Assembly: GCF_040712315.1 (NCBI RefSeq)
Contig: NC_134017.1
Location: 9,578,001-9,642,000, forward strand
Length of the DNA stretch: 64,000 nt
Source: Castanea sativa
Taxonomy: Eukaryota; Streptophyta; Magnoliopsida; Fagales; Fagaceae
Direction of reading: 5' to 3'
The notes under the pieces: model-generated
What the model was told of the DNA's origin: nothing
Database searches by the model: none
Seen by the model: the letters and a program-made list of their open reading frames with translations, nothing else
Shown: piece after piece, positions 41,597 to 54,570 of the stretch
Numbering within the stretch: the first letter of the stretch is position 1
Layout of the letters: every line of letters begins with the position of its first letter
Made by a program: the position numbers and the translations under genes

Positions 41597-41949
41597 AACT
41601 AATAAAGATAAACTAAAAAAACTAAAATTAAGATTAAATTAAAATAGAGATGCTCTTACGTGTGTTTCTTTGAGTATAAATACACACTTAATTTTAGTAG
41701 TTGATTTGTCTTAAGCCAAAAAAAGAGGGTTAAATTGCATGTTTAGTCCTTGACCGTTGAACATTATTTCAAAATTGTCTTTATCTATATATAAAAAGCG
41801 TCAATGGGCAAAGCTATAGTAGAAAAGCTACACTAGTTTTAGTTTATGTAATCCAAACTGTTTCAGGCTTTCTCTTTTTTTGAAATATAGCTTATTGAAC
41901 ATACTTTTTATTTATTTTTTTATCTAACTATGAGCTGTTTCCCTAATAG

Positions 41950-42160
41950 ATTAAAATATTATCACAATAGTTTCACAATTGTTGAGGTGTTATTTCTTTA
42001 TAAGCTAAAATAAATATCATACTAAAACCAACCAAGACTAAAAATAAATATGAAAAAAGAAAACTTACCAATAAAATTACTTTTTTACCTACCAATAACA
42101 ACCTATAACAACCTACTACTTTATGATTTATTGTGAAAATGTTATGGATATAGTATTTCT
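41950..42160. mobile_element. Diverged relative of the 9-bp-TSD MITE
   Basis: Shares CAATAACAACCTRTAACAACCT, TTATTGTGAAAATGTTATGGA and ATTTCTC with 6814-6993 in order. It contains an extra internal stretch. Ends and target duplication are not clear. Confidence 0.45.
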
Positions 42161-43587
42161 CTTGTAAAAATATTAATACATTTTGTTGTCATCATAATAT
42201 ATTACAAAATAAAATATTACAAAATTATAAAAGTATTACGAAAATGTTGTCCCATTATGTTGTGTTTCTAGGATTTTTTTTTCTTTGGTTTAGTCAACTT
42301 TCTTAAGCCAAAATTCACTATTTCACATTCAGTTTTCTTGAGTTGACTTTTTGTATTTTTTATTATATTTTTATCTTTACTCACCATTTCACGTAAAAAT
42401 AAATAGTTTTACACACACACACACACAAATAAATAAATAAACTTAGGACAAAAACATTTTTCATCCTTTATGTTTGAGGTAGTTCACAATTCCTCATTGA
42501 ACTTTAAATAAAATCAAGCAATTTCCCCCTTAATATTTTAGAAAAGAGCAAATATGTCATATTGTTATTCTCTCAGTTAAACCCTAATGAAAACTTATAA
42601 TTCTTAAAATATTACATTGTGTAATGTCTAAAATACTCTCACTATATTTTAACATTCCAAGATTTTTCTTCATGTATATTGAGTTTTAGATGGTAGTAAT
42701 ACTTAGAATGTTAGAATGGTAGTATAAGGTATTTTATTTATTACCTAAACAACATTAATTTTCTAGGTTTAAATATTCAAAATTTATAATTTATCTAATG
42801 GGAAATTCAATGACACATGCATTTTGTTATCTATTCTTTTTTCTTTTCTTGCCTAAAATGGGTGTTCATTAAAAACTAAGTAAGCTAAATATTGCACGTA
42901 AACTCATGTAGAATGATAAACAAGAAAGTACAAATGAAAAAAATTTCATTGTATATGGCAGAAGGGATTTGATAAAAAACTTCAATTATAGCATATAACA
43001 TCATTCATTACAAAAATTTAAATATTGTGATAATATCTTAGCAAAACTCAGTTACTTATTGTTGGATGATGATGATATTTGTTATCATTCTTAGAAGTTT
43101 TTAGTGAGTAGATATTGTTTTTAACAAATAAATACTAAAAGACTGTTATAATAAAATATATACTCATATGTTAAATAGCTATCATAACTTTGTATGTGAT
43201 TAGCTATTAAAATTTTTATGTGAATAAGATTAACTTTGTATGACATTTATTTTTTATGCATATAATTTCATACCTCTTCAAATAAAAATTTTATTTTAAT
43301 TTTCTCACTCAAGAAGTAGCACAAGCCATCCTAACTATATTCTAAAATGTGTCAAAAAAAAGTTCTTACCAACATATTTAAAATATAGGAATGATCTTGA
43401 AACATGTGATGGAACAGAAGTACATAAAAACAAAGTAATTAAAACACCCACTAAGAGACAAAGTCACATGTCTTGAACAAAATTACTAAGTTTCAATACA
43501 AAGTTGAAGTATATCATCAATAGGAAATGGAATGCAATTGTAAGAGAGGTTTAACGTTGTAATTATAGTAGATTTTATCTCTCTTTG
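42161..43587. other. AT-rich non-coding spacer
   Basis: No coding or structured RNA signal that I can support; a short CA run is near 42412-42427. Confidence 0.55.
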
Positions 43588-44150
43588 TTTTTTTTTTTTT
43601 TTTTTGAGATAAAGGATAGAACTTATATTAAAGAAAAAAGCAAGTTGTATAAAACTTATTTCTTGACAAAATAAAACTTATTTCTTGCATTCCATATTGC
43701 CCACGACACAGATGCCCACACTTCCAGTTCTTTCTTCTCCAGTCTCCCGAACAAACCACGACCCAGCATGAAGATATCATGGATCGAAGTTGGAATATTT
43801 TTCTGGAGTTTACCACGAACCAAAGCCCAAACGTTTCTAGCAAAAGGGCATTCCCACAGTATATGGCTAGCTGTTTCAGAGAAGTGGTCACAGAGTTCAC
43901 ACCTTTCTTCAATCCTCACTGTCTTACGCTGGAGGTTGTCCCTGGTGGGTAGAATATTCGAACATGCTCGCCAAGCGACAGTCCGAACCTTGGGAGGGAC
44001 TATGGGCGCGCCCATAGTTTCTACCACATATTTCTATCCATGCACCCTTGCCAAAGAATGCTCCCCACTTGGCTGCTGCTTTTGTCGGTCGGATGGCCAC
44101 CAGATAGGCAGTCTTAACAGAGAAAATTCTTGCCTTATGTGTGTGCAATT
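43588..44150 (-). pseudogene. LINE ORF2 C-terminal fragment (zf-RVT region) with poly(A) tail
   Basis: T run at 43588-43605 is the tail of a minus-strand, 5'-truncated LINE. Translation gives FSVKTAYLVAIRPTKAAA, a frame change, then PPKVRTVAWRACSNILPTRD, ERCELCDHFSETASHILWEC and WASVSWAIWNARNKF. This is the reverse-transcriptase-associated zinc-binding region (C-x2-C, H-x4-C) at the end of plant LINE ORF2. It carries the 16-bp palindrome TATGGGCGCGCCCATA (about 44003) by chance or by local rearrangement. Confidence 0.82.
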
Positions 44151-45489
44151 TGTTGGGAAGTAGACAATTTGTTAAATTACATAAATTCTTTGTGTTTTCT
44201 ATGTGTGTGCTTTTCTATTTTTGTCTTCGCTATTATTTTGGATTAAGGGGTGTTATTTGCATAACAATTAATATTAGAGCTCAAGGTTTCTTCTTGGTAA
44301 AGTTCAAGATTTGGATCAACTTCATCAAGAAACGGTTGCTTGGACCAAGGCGGAGTTCCCCCAGCTGGGTATTGACTGATGGAATTTGAGTCAAAGTAAA
44401 TATTATTAAAAATTGCCTCAAATTTTCAACGCACTTTTTATTTTTTTTATTTTTTTATTTATTGACAAGAAGAGAGCTGGGAAGATTCAAACCATCTAAA
44501 TTCTTTATGTGAAAAGAATCAAATAATGCCACTCAATCATAAACCTTTTGAGTTTTGACATCCTCCTTTTCTTTAAGTTGTAACACCATTATAGTTCTGT
44601 GGGAATAGTAAGGCTCGAAAATAAACCCAGCTTTAGCCAAATCGATTGGTTCAGCGGTTCAGGGGCAAGAGGGAGAGTGATAGATTGCTTGGGTAGTGGA
44701 TTGCATATATATTAAAGGCTCCTAAACTTCTTCTTTTTTAAAATACATAAGTAATTTAAATGACCCAACAATATGCAACAGCTCCTTAAAAATTCTCAAC
44801 AATAAAATATGAGAGTAAAACATGAGAAGATCTACAAGATTTTTTAACACACAGTTCTTGGAAGTTAAAACGATTTCAGATCTCATTTTATAGCCATAGT
44901 ATAGCGTACTTCAACGGTGAAGGTGATTTAGTTGTTACACACGTCATTGGAAGACTTTTATTTCCTTTTTGTAATTATTGAAAATTTCTAGAATAAGATT
45001 TTTATTTTCTAATGATCCTTTAATTTTATGATAGGATATTAAAAAGGATATCTTCAAAAATATTTTTTTAGGCATTAAGTTTTTTGGGAGCAACTAATTA
45101 AATTGGCTATTTAAGTTGTAAAACAAAAATTAGAAGCCAATTATCAAAAAAATTCCTGTTCTCTACCTTTTGGGTTCAAGGTGTTTTTAGAGTTTAGTCA
45201 TATATACAACACTTCCAAGTTCCTACATGATTACACTGTGTCAAAATGGCTACCTAGGAAAGATTTTGGTAACCAAATGAGAAATAGCTAACAGAAGATC
45301 GATAAGAAATTAGAGGAAACAAGTGCTTTGAGATGCACTTGAATTGAGTAAGTATTGAGAGGGAGTTAGAGAGAGATTTCAAATCTTTATATCGAAGTGA
45401 AATGATAATGATGGTGAAGTTAAAGATATATTTAGTGGTTCTTCTTCTTCGTGATGGTTCATGCCTTAGCAGTGCCACCATTCATTTTG
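44151..45489. other. Non-coding spacer
   Basis: A weak LTR-retrotransposon primer-site-like ATTAGAGCTCAAGGTT (about 44271) is the only suggestion of structure. Open frames here have no recognisable domains. Confidence 0.45.
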
Positions 45490-45920
45490 AAATTATGCAA
45501 AAAGGAAATTATTGTGAAACTATGGTGATGGTCCATTTCGGTCTAATCCAGTCCATTTCAGTCCATTCATTCGACATTGGACTATGTCAGTGTACTTCAG
45601 TCCATTTCAATCTACTTCGGTCCATCTTGGATCCATTCAATCAACATCGTTCCATTTGGACTGATTTGGTCTTTTCGGCCTATTTAGTCTACTTCCGTCC
45701 ACGCAGTCCATATTTGGTCCATTCAGTTGACATCAGTCCAATTCGGTCCATTCTATCAATTTTGGTCCACTTTGAATCTACTCTAGCAAACTGGGTGTCT
45801 TGTTATAAATGGATTAAGTTTTTTGAATTTCTAATCTTCATGATAGTGGAGAAATGTTATTTAACTATAGTGCATTGCATATGTCTTATCATATTAATGC
45901 AAATGAAGGTTAGCAACTAG
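45490..45920 (+). repeat. Paralogue of the CCATT minisatellite / Helitron-like segment
   Basis: Matches 27587-28197 from TATGCAAAAAGGAAATTA through the degenerate GGTCCATT repeats to GGTTAGCAACTAG (CTAG at 45917-45920). It lacks the SINE (empty site 45807-45817) and most of the terminal hairpin. Homology runs on to about 46020. Confidence 0.75.
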
Positions 45921-46153
45921 TATCTATAAATATAAAATTTTAAACTCTCAACTGTTTTCTTGAATGATCAATTTACCCAAACTATTTTGTGTTCTTAATT
46001 ATGAAGATGTCAAAATTCTTTAATTAGCATCATGTAGAATCAAAATGCTTTTAAATTACAATATACAATCAGATAGAATGGATTAAGAACCAACAACGTG
46101 TATTAACTTACAAAGATTTTTAATTTCTAAATAGTATGTGTTTTCCAAACACG

Positions 46154-46158
<5 letters not shown>

Positions 46159-46203
<45 letters not shown>

Positions 46204-46222
46204 TTATTTATTTATTTATTTT
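46159..46222. repeat. (TA)n followed by (TTTA)n microsatellite
   Basis: About 20 TA units, then TTTA/ATTT repeats. Confidence 0.9.
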
Positions 46223-46629
46223 GAATAATTCAAAAATTAAGAGCAAAAAGATCTACATCTTAAAAGGTGTGCCAATTGAGCTAACTTGATAATTGGCATT
46301 GGCTGTTCGCACAAGTGGGAACAGATACCATCTACAAGTATTTCAAGAATTTTAGATAGCTTAATAGTTATAAAATAAAAATAATAATAATAATAACAAT
46401 ATCCTTAATTTTTTTTTATTATTAAAATAGACCCAATCCGGGGTTGGCAAAGTGATAGATGATTCGATGTTAGTTATAACCGAGGCTGTCCAATAACAGC
46501 TTTTAAGTAGAAGGCATCTTGTTGTCAAATAAATAAATAAATAATTTAAAAGTAGAAGGCATCTTGTGAGGTTTGTTATAACACTTTAGGAATATCTTAA
46601 ATACCATATATTATGATTTTATATAATAA

Positions 46630-46662
46630 CTAGTTTAAGACCCGTGTGCATTGCACGGTTTT
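46630..46662 (-). mobile_element. Helitron-like 3' terminus
   Basis: On the minus strand, CCGTGCAATGCACACGG can form a hairpin, then after about ten bases comes CTAG followed by T. That is the Helitron 3'-end pattern (hairpin, then CTRR before T). The 5' TC end and any coding part were not identified; the body would lie to the right, in AT-rich DNA. Confidence 0.5.
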
Positions 46663-47989
46663 AGGTATAAACTCATAAAATGATAAAAAAAATTTAAATA
46701 ATAATAGCTAAATAAATTTTTATTATATAATTGAAAGTAAAAATTATGCTACGTATGTTTGTATATATGAATGAAAAAAAAATCTGAATCCATAAAACAA
46801 TTGAAACAAAGTTAAGCATAAACCCATCAAATGAATAATTTTTTTTAAAAAAATAGCTAAATGATTTATTATTTTATAATTGAAAGTAAAAATCATGCTA
46901 CATGTTGTATATATTTTTCAATCAAAATGCCCCAATAAAGACAGATGTTGGTGTATCATCAACTCAATGAACATATATTCATCTAAAAATAAAAATATAA
47001 CTAATGTTTTTGAATATATAAAGAATGATTAAATAATTATAATATTATATAAATAAATATAATCACTAAAAATATATATATTTATGAACTTACTTTCAAC
47101 TTCGAACAATATGGATCTGCCTTTCTAATTCTAACTATACCATGAAATTGTTTGTAACTCTAAGTAATGGCACTCCTAATAGAGAAATCATTTTCATTCG
47201 CAATCAATCTTCGTTTTAATTTTGCAAGTCTTTTTATTTCAACATTGTTCAACTATTTAATACAAAAAATATGTGACAAACAACTATAATATACACAACC
47301 AAACCAAACTAACTGTACATATTATTTGAAAGACAAAGTAAGTGCATGTAAAGTGTAAAAAAATACTTGTATGTAGGTTGATGGTAGTGGTGGTGCCATC
47401 TTATCTTGTCTAGCTAATTTTTGTTATAATCCCTTTGTTTTATATGGATATCTAAGTGGTATTTCATACGGATTAGTATTTCAATTGTTGGTTTAGGTAG
47501 CTAGAAGTTAGTACATGCATAGCAGTTAATAAATATCAAATCACTTTGAAAATTTTTTTTTAACACCAATCCCTTAAAAAAATTTAGTGAAATTTAAATC
47601 ATGTTAATAAATTAATTGTGCATTCAATTTTTTTCTTAAAATCACGTTAATAAAAATTTACCAATAGAGTCATAAAACTATTATTAGTAAACGTTTCTTG
47701 GGCTTATCTATTTAGCTTTGTTGCCAAATTGGTATCAACTCTTTTATTTTATTTTTTTAGAAGAATATAACACAACTAAAAACATATAAAAATAATTTAA
47801 ATTTATTATTAAGAATATAATCAAACTTATTCATAATTTAAAATTAAGAAACTAAAAAAAAATCATAAATTAAGATATAAATGTAGAAAAATAACAAAGA
47901 TTATACCTATTTGTTTCCTCTATCACTTTGAGAGATGAAAGCATGAGTAAATGTGAGTATGTAACGAAAACTTGCACCAATTATTGTAG
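46663..47989. other. AT-rich non-coding DNA, possibly Helitron body
   Basis: Contains a repeated AATTGAAAGTAAAAATYATGCTAC block (about 46730 and 46878). No coding potential. Confidence 0.45.
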
Positions 47990-48145
47990 AAGATAATAAA
48001 TAAGTACAAAAGTTTAATATTATGAATTGGGTTAATCTATCTATCAATTCCTAATGCAGAATTCATGAAGATAACAAATGAGTACAAAAGTTTAATATTA
48101 TGAACTGGGTTGATCTATCTAACAATTTCTAATGCAGAATCCATG
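47990..48145. repeat. 77-bp tandem duplication
   Basis: AGTACAAAAGTTTAATATTA recurs at 48003 and 48080 with matching flanks. Confidence 0.9.
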
Positions 48146-49199
48146 AATTTAAGTAATTATGTGAGAAATTTTCATTAATTCTTTTTGAAGTTAAAGAAAA
48201 TTAGCTTAAATAAAATGAAAAAATAATAATGAAGAAAGAATGCATACATGCATTGTCATGGGATTTAAGCATTCACATATTAGAGTAAACTTATATATAG
48301 AGGTAGAGTTCCATTTGATATAGAACATAAATCCTATTGAGATTAAGATTTTTAATTTAATCAATGTGTTTGTTGCTATCTCATAAAAAAGTGGAATACA
48401 AAAAATGTCATATACTTAATACTTATAAGTATATATGTATACTCCTTCATTATATATATAATTTTGAGGAGAAGGTGTTTACTTTAAACTCAAATCCTTA
48501 GGAGTATTACGTTATTTACAATTTTTTTTAGTTTATCTAAGAAAAAGTTTGGTACATCGGTATGAAATATGAACAAAAAACGTTGCTTTTTTTTTTCTTA
48601 AGACTGTGTATTTATATATTCAAGTAAAAATTAATAGTAAAATGATTAGACGAAGAATTTGAATTGTAACTAAATTAAGATTTTTATCAACTTAAAAATT
48701 ATAGGAGAAGAAGATAAGAACAAAAGTTGTATCTATTTTTTTTAATCTAAAACAATTCCTGCAATTTGGTGAAGCCACTTGGTACAACCACGACTTCTAA
48801 GCTAACTTTTATTATATAATATATGATTTGGATTGGTATGGTTTTGTATTGATAATTTATGTGTGCTAGAATAGTTTGATGTTTGGTTCGCCATGATATT
48901 ACATTACACTGTAATATTATGTTATTGTAATCTTAATACAAGAACACAATATTACATTGTTTAAAAATGTGATGAAATTAAAGTGATGCGATATATTTTA
49001 TAATTTTAAATTATGATAATGTTAGAAAAAAATAAAATAAACCAAAAATCTTAATGTCACATCATCATAATGTGTATCATTTCAAGGACACATCACAGCA
49101 ACCAAACACCCCCTTGATTACCATATATGTTGTGTTTTGTTGTGTTGCAATTGTTTTAAGATTATTGTATTTGTCTTATTACATATACAACACTAAATA

Positions 49200-49237
<38 letters not shown>

Positions 49238-50519
49238 GTTACTTAAATATAGTTGTCATAGTCACATCAAGGAGAGGAAGCGTAATTTTTCCGTAGGAGT
49301 AATGTTCCTTTCACCAGGGGCAAAGGCACTTGTTGTTTAGGGGGTTTGAACTCCCTGACTTCAAAAAAGAGTTTACATACACACACAAATAATATTTTTT
49401 ATTAGTTTATTTTACCCTTAAAAATATTTTTATACACTCTTACTAAAATTTTGTACACCTTGATCACAAATCAGTGCAGCCTAAACCAAACAACAATTAG
49501 ACACTTAGGTTATGTTCGGTAATAGTTTTTGTTTTCTATTTTCAAAAACTTGTTTTGGGGAATATAAATAAAAAATAATTTTCTTGTATTTTTTGAATCA
49601 AAAACATGTTTGGTTAGTTGAAATTTTAAAAAAAAATAGTTTTTTGAAGAAAAAATTGAAAATACTAAAATATGTTGTTATTAGGATTTAAACTCTAATA
49701 CTAACTTATTAAATGAGACAGATTTATTAAATTAAATGAATATTTTCATTGACTTTTGAAAATTAAAAATTGAAAATAATCTTTTGCATATTTTGAAAAC
49801 AAAAAACAAGGGAAAACAACAATTACCAAACATACCCTTAGTATGTTATTTATGCTAGTGATTTAAGAAAAAAAAATAGTAAAGTCAGCATTTGTTCAAG
49901 TATATGAATAGTTAAGTAGGAACTTAGTGTAATATATAGTGTGAATGTGCGAGTTAATGAATAATATAGTGCCATGGGAGGGTTGCATTTTCTCATTTAG
50001 TTTAAAATATTTTTATAAGAATAATGACAACTCGTAAAAGTAAAAATATTATACAAACTTAACAATATAAAATTGTCTCACCTAGTCAGAAGCCATATTG
50101 ACAATAGATAATAACAACTGATAATGAATTATCATATAATGATTTTCAAATAATAATAATAAAGTTGTAAAAAAAAATTATAAAACTTCATATATCTGCG
50201 TGTTACATATATTTAAGTTCTTTTTTTTATTACAATTTATTTAATTTAAGTTTTCTAATGACCCAAAAAAAAAAAAACATCTTTGAAGCTGCCACTACCT
50301 TCCACTCAAATAGTAATGTCTTATTAATTAAATTTATATTAGAACCTCCTATTCATGAGATAGGAGAGAGCATTTCTCACAAATACTGAATATAATTCTC
50401 CTAAGCAAATATACATCTAGGCACAGAAAAATTGCAAAGACTACCAACAGCAAGCCAATTTGCATAACTTAATTGTTCCTTTTATTCATAGAACTGAAAA
50501 TGAAAAAATCATACATAAT
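48146..50519. other. AT-rich non-coding spacer
   Basis: Holds a (CT)n run at about 49205-49234. Nothing else supportable. Confidence 0.5.
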
Positions 50520-51065
50520 TTATTCATAGAGTAGTCTGATAGCAGCATTAGCATCCATAGCATAACCTATATAATAGATTAAAGCTTGGAGAATAGTATA
50601 TGGGACCGAGCTACGCGAAGATTTCATCAATAAAATGCATTTTTTTTCATAGAATATGGTAGTGTTCACATCTTCCCTGGCATCACTAAATAATTTAGCT
50701 TTAACGTTCCGAACTGCAGAGCTTAAAGTGTTGGTTATAGCATCCAAACAACCATGACAGCCAACACAAGCAAATTGAAGTTCTGCATTCTTTGGAAAAA
50801 GACTACAGAGGTTGAAGATTAGTTCATCCGCTCTCACAGCTTGTCTTAATGAGCAATTGACTAACTTCAATGCTTGTGTTGTTAAATCTCCCACAAAATG
50901 AGGGTTGCCGCTGGGCAAGCAAAAGTTGCAAAGCTGCTTTTTTGGTGTTGAATCGCACACGCTATTATTTGCGGCGCCATTGGCTCGCAATGGATATTTG
51001 TTTGCAATTGCAAAAATAAGAATGATCAAGAAAAGACACAATGGAAGTCTTGTAATTGATGCCAT
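50520..51065 (-). CDS. Plant invertase/pectin methylesterase inhibitor-like protein 4
   Basis: Intact 181-residue secreted protein, only distantly similar to the PMEI-like cluster at 23-39 kb. The signal peptide is LCLFLIILIFAIA (about residues 9-21). The hairpin CDSTPKKQLC has the PMEI 9-residue Cys spacing and is followed by an extra NFC. The second Cys set is richer than usual (FACVGCHGC), then the bundle (LFSDAREDVNTTIFYEKKC) and a C-terminal helix (YYIGYAMDANAAIRLLY). ATG choice is supported by the 5'UTR intron acceptor 32 bp upstream. It probably inhibits a wall pectin methylesterase or invertase, or has diverged to another role. Confidence 0.82.
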   Translation of the reverse strand: MASITRLPLCLFLIILIFAIANKYPLRANGAANNSVCDSTPKKQLCNFCLPSGNPHFVGDLTTQALKLVNCSLRQAVRADELIFNLCSLFPKNAELQFACVGCHGCLDAITNTLSSAVRNVKAKLFSDAREDVNTTIFYEKKCILLMKSSRSSVPYTILQALIYYIGYAMDANAAIRLLYE

Positions 51066-51096
51066 TAATATGATCTAAGAACAAAAAACAAAAAAC

Positions 51097-51261
51097 CTGC
51101 ACCAAGGCAAGGCAAAATAACCTTTACATGAAGAGGAAGAAGATGAACAAAAATGAAGAAAGTAAACTTGAGATTTTACTTTTTCTTTTTCTTACAAATA
51201 ACTACATATAAATGTTGGAAGATAAGCAAAGTTTGGTGAGTCAAAGTAACAAGGAACTTAC
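51097..51261 (-). other. 5'UTR intron of PMEI-like gene 4
   Basis: Perfect donor ACAG/GTAAGT at 51261 and acceptor GGTGCAG/G at 51097 on the minus strand, 165 bp and AT-rich. The acceptor context TGCAG/GTTTT matches those upstream of PMEI-like copies 1-3. Confidence 0.65.
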
Positions 51262-53017
51262 CTGTAACACCCCAACCTTTACACACCGAAAAAAAAAAAA
51301 AAAAACAAAAGTGATAGATTTTTGAAGACCCACATGTATGACCCCCACCTACCCCTTATCTCCCAACTACAAATTTTTGTAAATATCTCTCTCCCTCTTG
51401 ACCGGCTAGTGAAGGGCTGCCTCTTTTCCTTTCACACTCAAACATACACTTACACATTCCTCTCTCTCTCTCCCGAATTTCTCCTCCCTCTTGGTCTCTC
51501 AGTTAGCTTACACTAGATTTTTTCCACCAAACTGTTCTCCATGGTTTGTGACTTCTCCCAACATGAAGCTAAAGTAAAATCTCCTTGCCCCACCTTCTAA
51601 TATCTGGGTTTTTATCCTAGCTGGTTAGAATTGTTCTTTGATGTTGTGGGTTTGTTTTTTGGGGGGTTATTTTATGTAGTTTGTTGGGACATTTAAGACT
51701 TGATTGGAGGTTTTTAATTTAATAAGGTGAAATGGATGTATTGTTTGGCAACCATATGAGATGGATTTCTTAAGAAATCATTTGGATTTTGATTTATATA
51801 AGAGACTTGGGTTAATTTTTTAAAGAAGTTTCCTTGCATTTTGATTGAATTTGGCATATGCAGGTGTGAGTGTAGTGTTAACTATAAATTTGTGCAAGTG
51901 TGTAAGCACGTGCATTTTGCCTACCAAGTGTTCGATAAATTGTCTCTATGAGTTATGAGTTTTGGTTTCTTAATTTGGGATTTTGGTAGTTGTTTATATG
52001 AGATTATGGGTTTCATTTCTTGTTATTAATATGCTTTGACATGTGGTTTTTAATGTAAGTCAAGTTTCATCCTTTCAAAGCATTTGGGCTTGTATTAAAT
52101 ATAGTAATAATTTTCTTTTGGATTCTATAGCTGTTAGGGATAGATTTAAGTCAACCGTAATACGTGATTTATAATAAATTATAGAAAAATCCTTTTGAGC
52201 TGAACTTTTCTTTGGTACCTTGGATACATGTAGGGGCATGTTCCCCTAAATATTCGAATTAATCAGATAACATTCAATTGACCAAACCAATTTTACAAAA
52301 TGGCTGGCCAGCTATGTACTGAATCTGAAAGTACAACAAAAACATTGAGGTTTTGTGGAATTTACTTCAAACCTTTGTTGAATGGATTGGCTTGAAATTT
52401 CATGTGTTTTACTTAAGTTGATTTAATTACAGTTTGGTTTAATCCTTTAATAACCAAAAGGGAAACTCATGAGATATGCTACCTCTATTTTAAAGTGATG
52501 TGTTTTATGTTATGCTTACATATGAACTTTTGCTTGCAGTAGAGAATTAAAATGCTTTAGTTTGTGTAATGGCACTATAAGTTCTTGTATGCTTGTTTGG
52601 TTCCCATTTGGGAAAGGGTACTTGTCTTAGGACCGGCAAGCTAGGCTTTAGGGCCTTTGGTTCGATTTTAGGGGATCACTTCAAATTATGGAGATAAGTG
52701 TAGTGGTACTTTGTGATAGGCCTTGTCATTGATAGGTTTGATCATTGTGTTTCTAGGTTTCGATACTCTTGGTGATGGACCTAGTGACTGGATTGTTTGA
52801 TTATGTAATGCCCGGTTGAGGTAAAATTGGTTGGCCTTCCAAGGTAAGTGGCTTCTTATTAGAATTTTTTTTAAAGAATCATTATTGCACTCAAGTTTTT
52901 TATTGTTAAACCCATTTTGAAACATTATTCATGGTTTTCCTAAAACATACTACATGTACTATTATTGTAAATTAATTATTTATGGAAAACCCATGAAGCA
53001 TGACTTGTCATTGCATA
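51262..53017. other. Non-coding region upstream of PMEI-like gene 4
   Basis: From 51263 the plus strand reads TGTAACACCCCAACC, an LTR-like opening. Pyrimidine-rich leader-like DNA (51340-51560) and T-rich intron-like DNA follow. No domain-bearing ORF is visible. It could be a decayed retrotransposon or an unrecognised non-coding transcript. Confidence 0.35.
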
Positions 53018-53022
53018 TGGGG

Positions 53023-53858
53023 TGTACATTTTTAGACCCCTTAAAACACCAGTTGTTTAACCTAGTTATTTAGCCAAGTGATTACTTAGATAAATTATTC
53101 AAATCTAGGTTAACACAAGTAAATCATATCAAGTAAAAAATGTGAAAAATAAAGAACACAACAATATATAACCTAGGAAAACCAAACCGGTAAAAAACCT
53201 AGGGAGGATTTAACCTAACTATTCTCAAGGTAAAACAAGATCCACTATGAAAGAATTGAAATTTTACAATAGCGACTTAGACCACTAACATCCTATTGCT
53301 ACCTTAAGTAGAAAACTTACTACCACGACCACGTGACAACTCTGAATCCACAGACTACTTCTTTCTCAGATCCACAGCATCCACAAGTACACCCACTTGT
53401 GTTTTTCTTTAAGCTCTTGAAACAGCAATTGAAGCGATCACCAAGCTCTCAACATCAATCTTGATCTTAATAACTCTAAGTGTGTATGAAGGTAAACACT
53501 TCTAGATCTCACAAGAGATTCACATACACAGCATATCAACAACCACTAAAACGTGGCTAGGGTTTTTCTATTTATATGAAACATAAAACATAAAACCCTA
53601 CATGTCAAACAGGATTGGGCTGAGTTGGAAAATTTTGCAAAAAAACAATCTGCACGAGTTTCGATCGATCGAGTTTAATTTTTGATCGTTCGAGCCTTAC
53701 AGATTTAGTCCAATAAATCATGCAGTATACTCGTTTCCAACTTTACAATAAACACACTTCGAGCAGCCTAAAACTAGACTCTAGGTTTTTATCATGGTTT
53801 GCCAACATTACACATTAAAGTTCTAATAATTTAGATCCTAAATTCTTAGAACCTAACA
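53023..53858 (-). mobile_element. Solo LTR (Copia-like) with 5-bp target duplication
   Basis: 836-bp sequence which on the minus strand starts TGTTAGGTTC and ends AAAAATGTACA. It is flanked by TGGGG on both sides (53018-53022 and 53859-53863). TG...CA ends plus a 5-bp repeat and no internal domains indicate an LTR left after recombination between two LTRs. The Copia assignment is from general resemblance only. Confidence 0.8.
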
Positions 53859-54177
53859 TGGGGAAATGCATGATTATTGGCAAGGAAAAGACAAACATCT
53901 TTGATTTATGGATTTATTGCATTATTTGCAAATTCTAAAGATGTTTCATCTTGACTCGTGATTTTCAGGAAATCAATAGAAAATATTATTGACAAGAATT
54001 GATTTTGGAAATTTTGAGAACTTTGCAAAATGCTTGGATATTAAAAGGTTTCATGAAACTACTTGGAAACGAACTATGAGTTTCAATTTCATTTAACTGT
54101 GAGTTTTATGTTGTTTTTACCCTTGTGCTATGAAAGGTGTGATTACTCCAGCCAAATGTCGTGGTCTTCGTGACATT

Positions 54178-54570
54178 GGTATCTTGGCACTTCGTCTTTA
54201 TGGCAGTTTGATGCCTTTGTGGCATAAATTGATGTCTTCATGGCATAAATTGATGTCTTCGTGGCATACCTAATGTCTTTATGGTAGCTTGAAAACAATT
54301 TTTATATATATCTTGGTATCTTGGCACCCCATCTTTATGGCAGTTTGATGTCTTCATGACATAAATTGATATTTTTGTAGCATAATTGATGTCTTTGTGG
54401 CATACCTAATATCTTTATGGCAGCTTAAAAACAATTTGTGTGTGAGAGTGGCACCCTATCTTTATGGCAGTTTGATGTCTTCATGACATAAATTGATATT
54501 TTTGTAGCATAATTGATGTCTTTGTGGCATACCTAATATCTTTATAGTAGCTTAAAAACAATTTGTGTGT
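54178..54570. repeat. Nested tandem repeat (about 24 bp within 120-150 bp units)
   Basis: Three larger units begin with TTGGCAC or TGGCACCC and CTTTATGGCAGTTTGATG at about 54184, 54335 and 54451. Within each, GATGTCTTYRTGGCATAAATT-like words recur. Units 2 and 3 are nearly identical. Confidence 0.9.

Noticed and set aside
44003..44018. Perfect 16-bp palindrome TATGGGCGCGCCCATA
   Set aside because: Sits inside a LINE coding relic with no related site; most likely chance or local mutation, not an operator.
45402..45920. 172-codon open frame across the CCATT minisatellite
   Set aside because: Hydrophobic/His-Ser-rich product is simply the translated degenerate repeat; same effect at 27648-27866.
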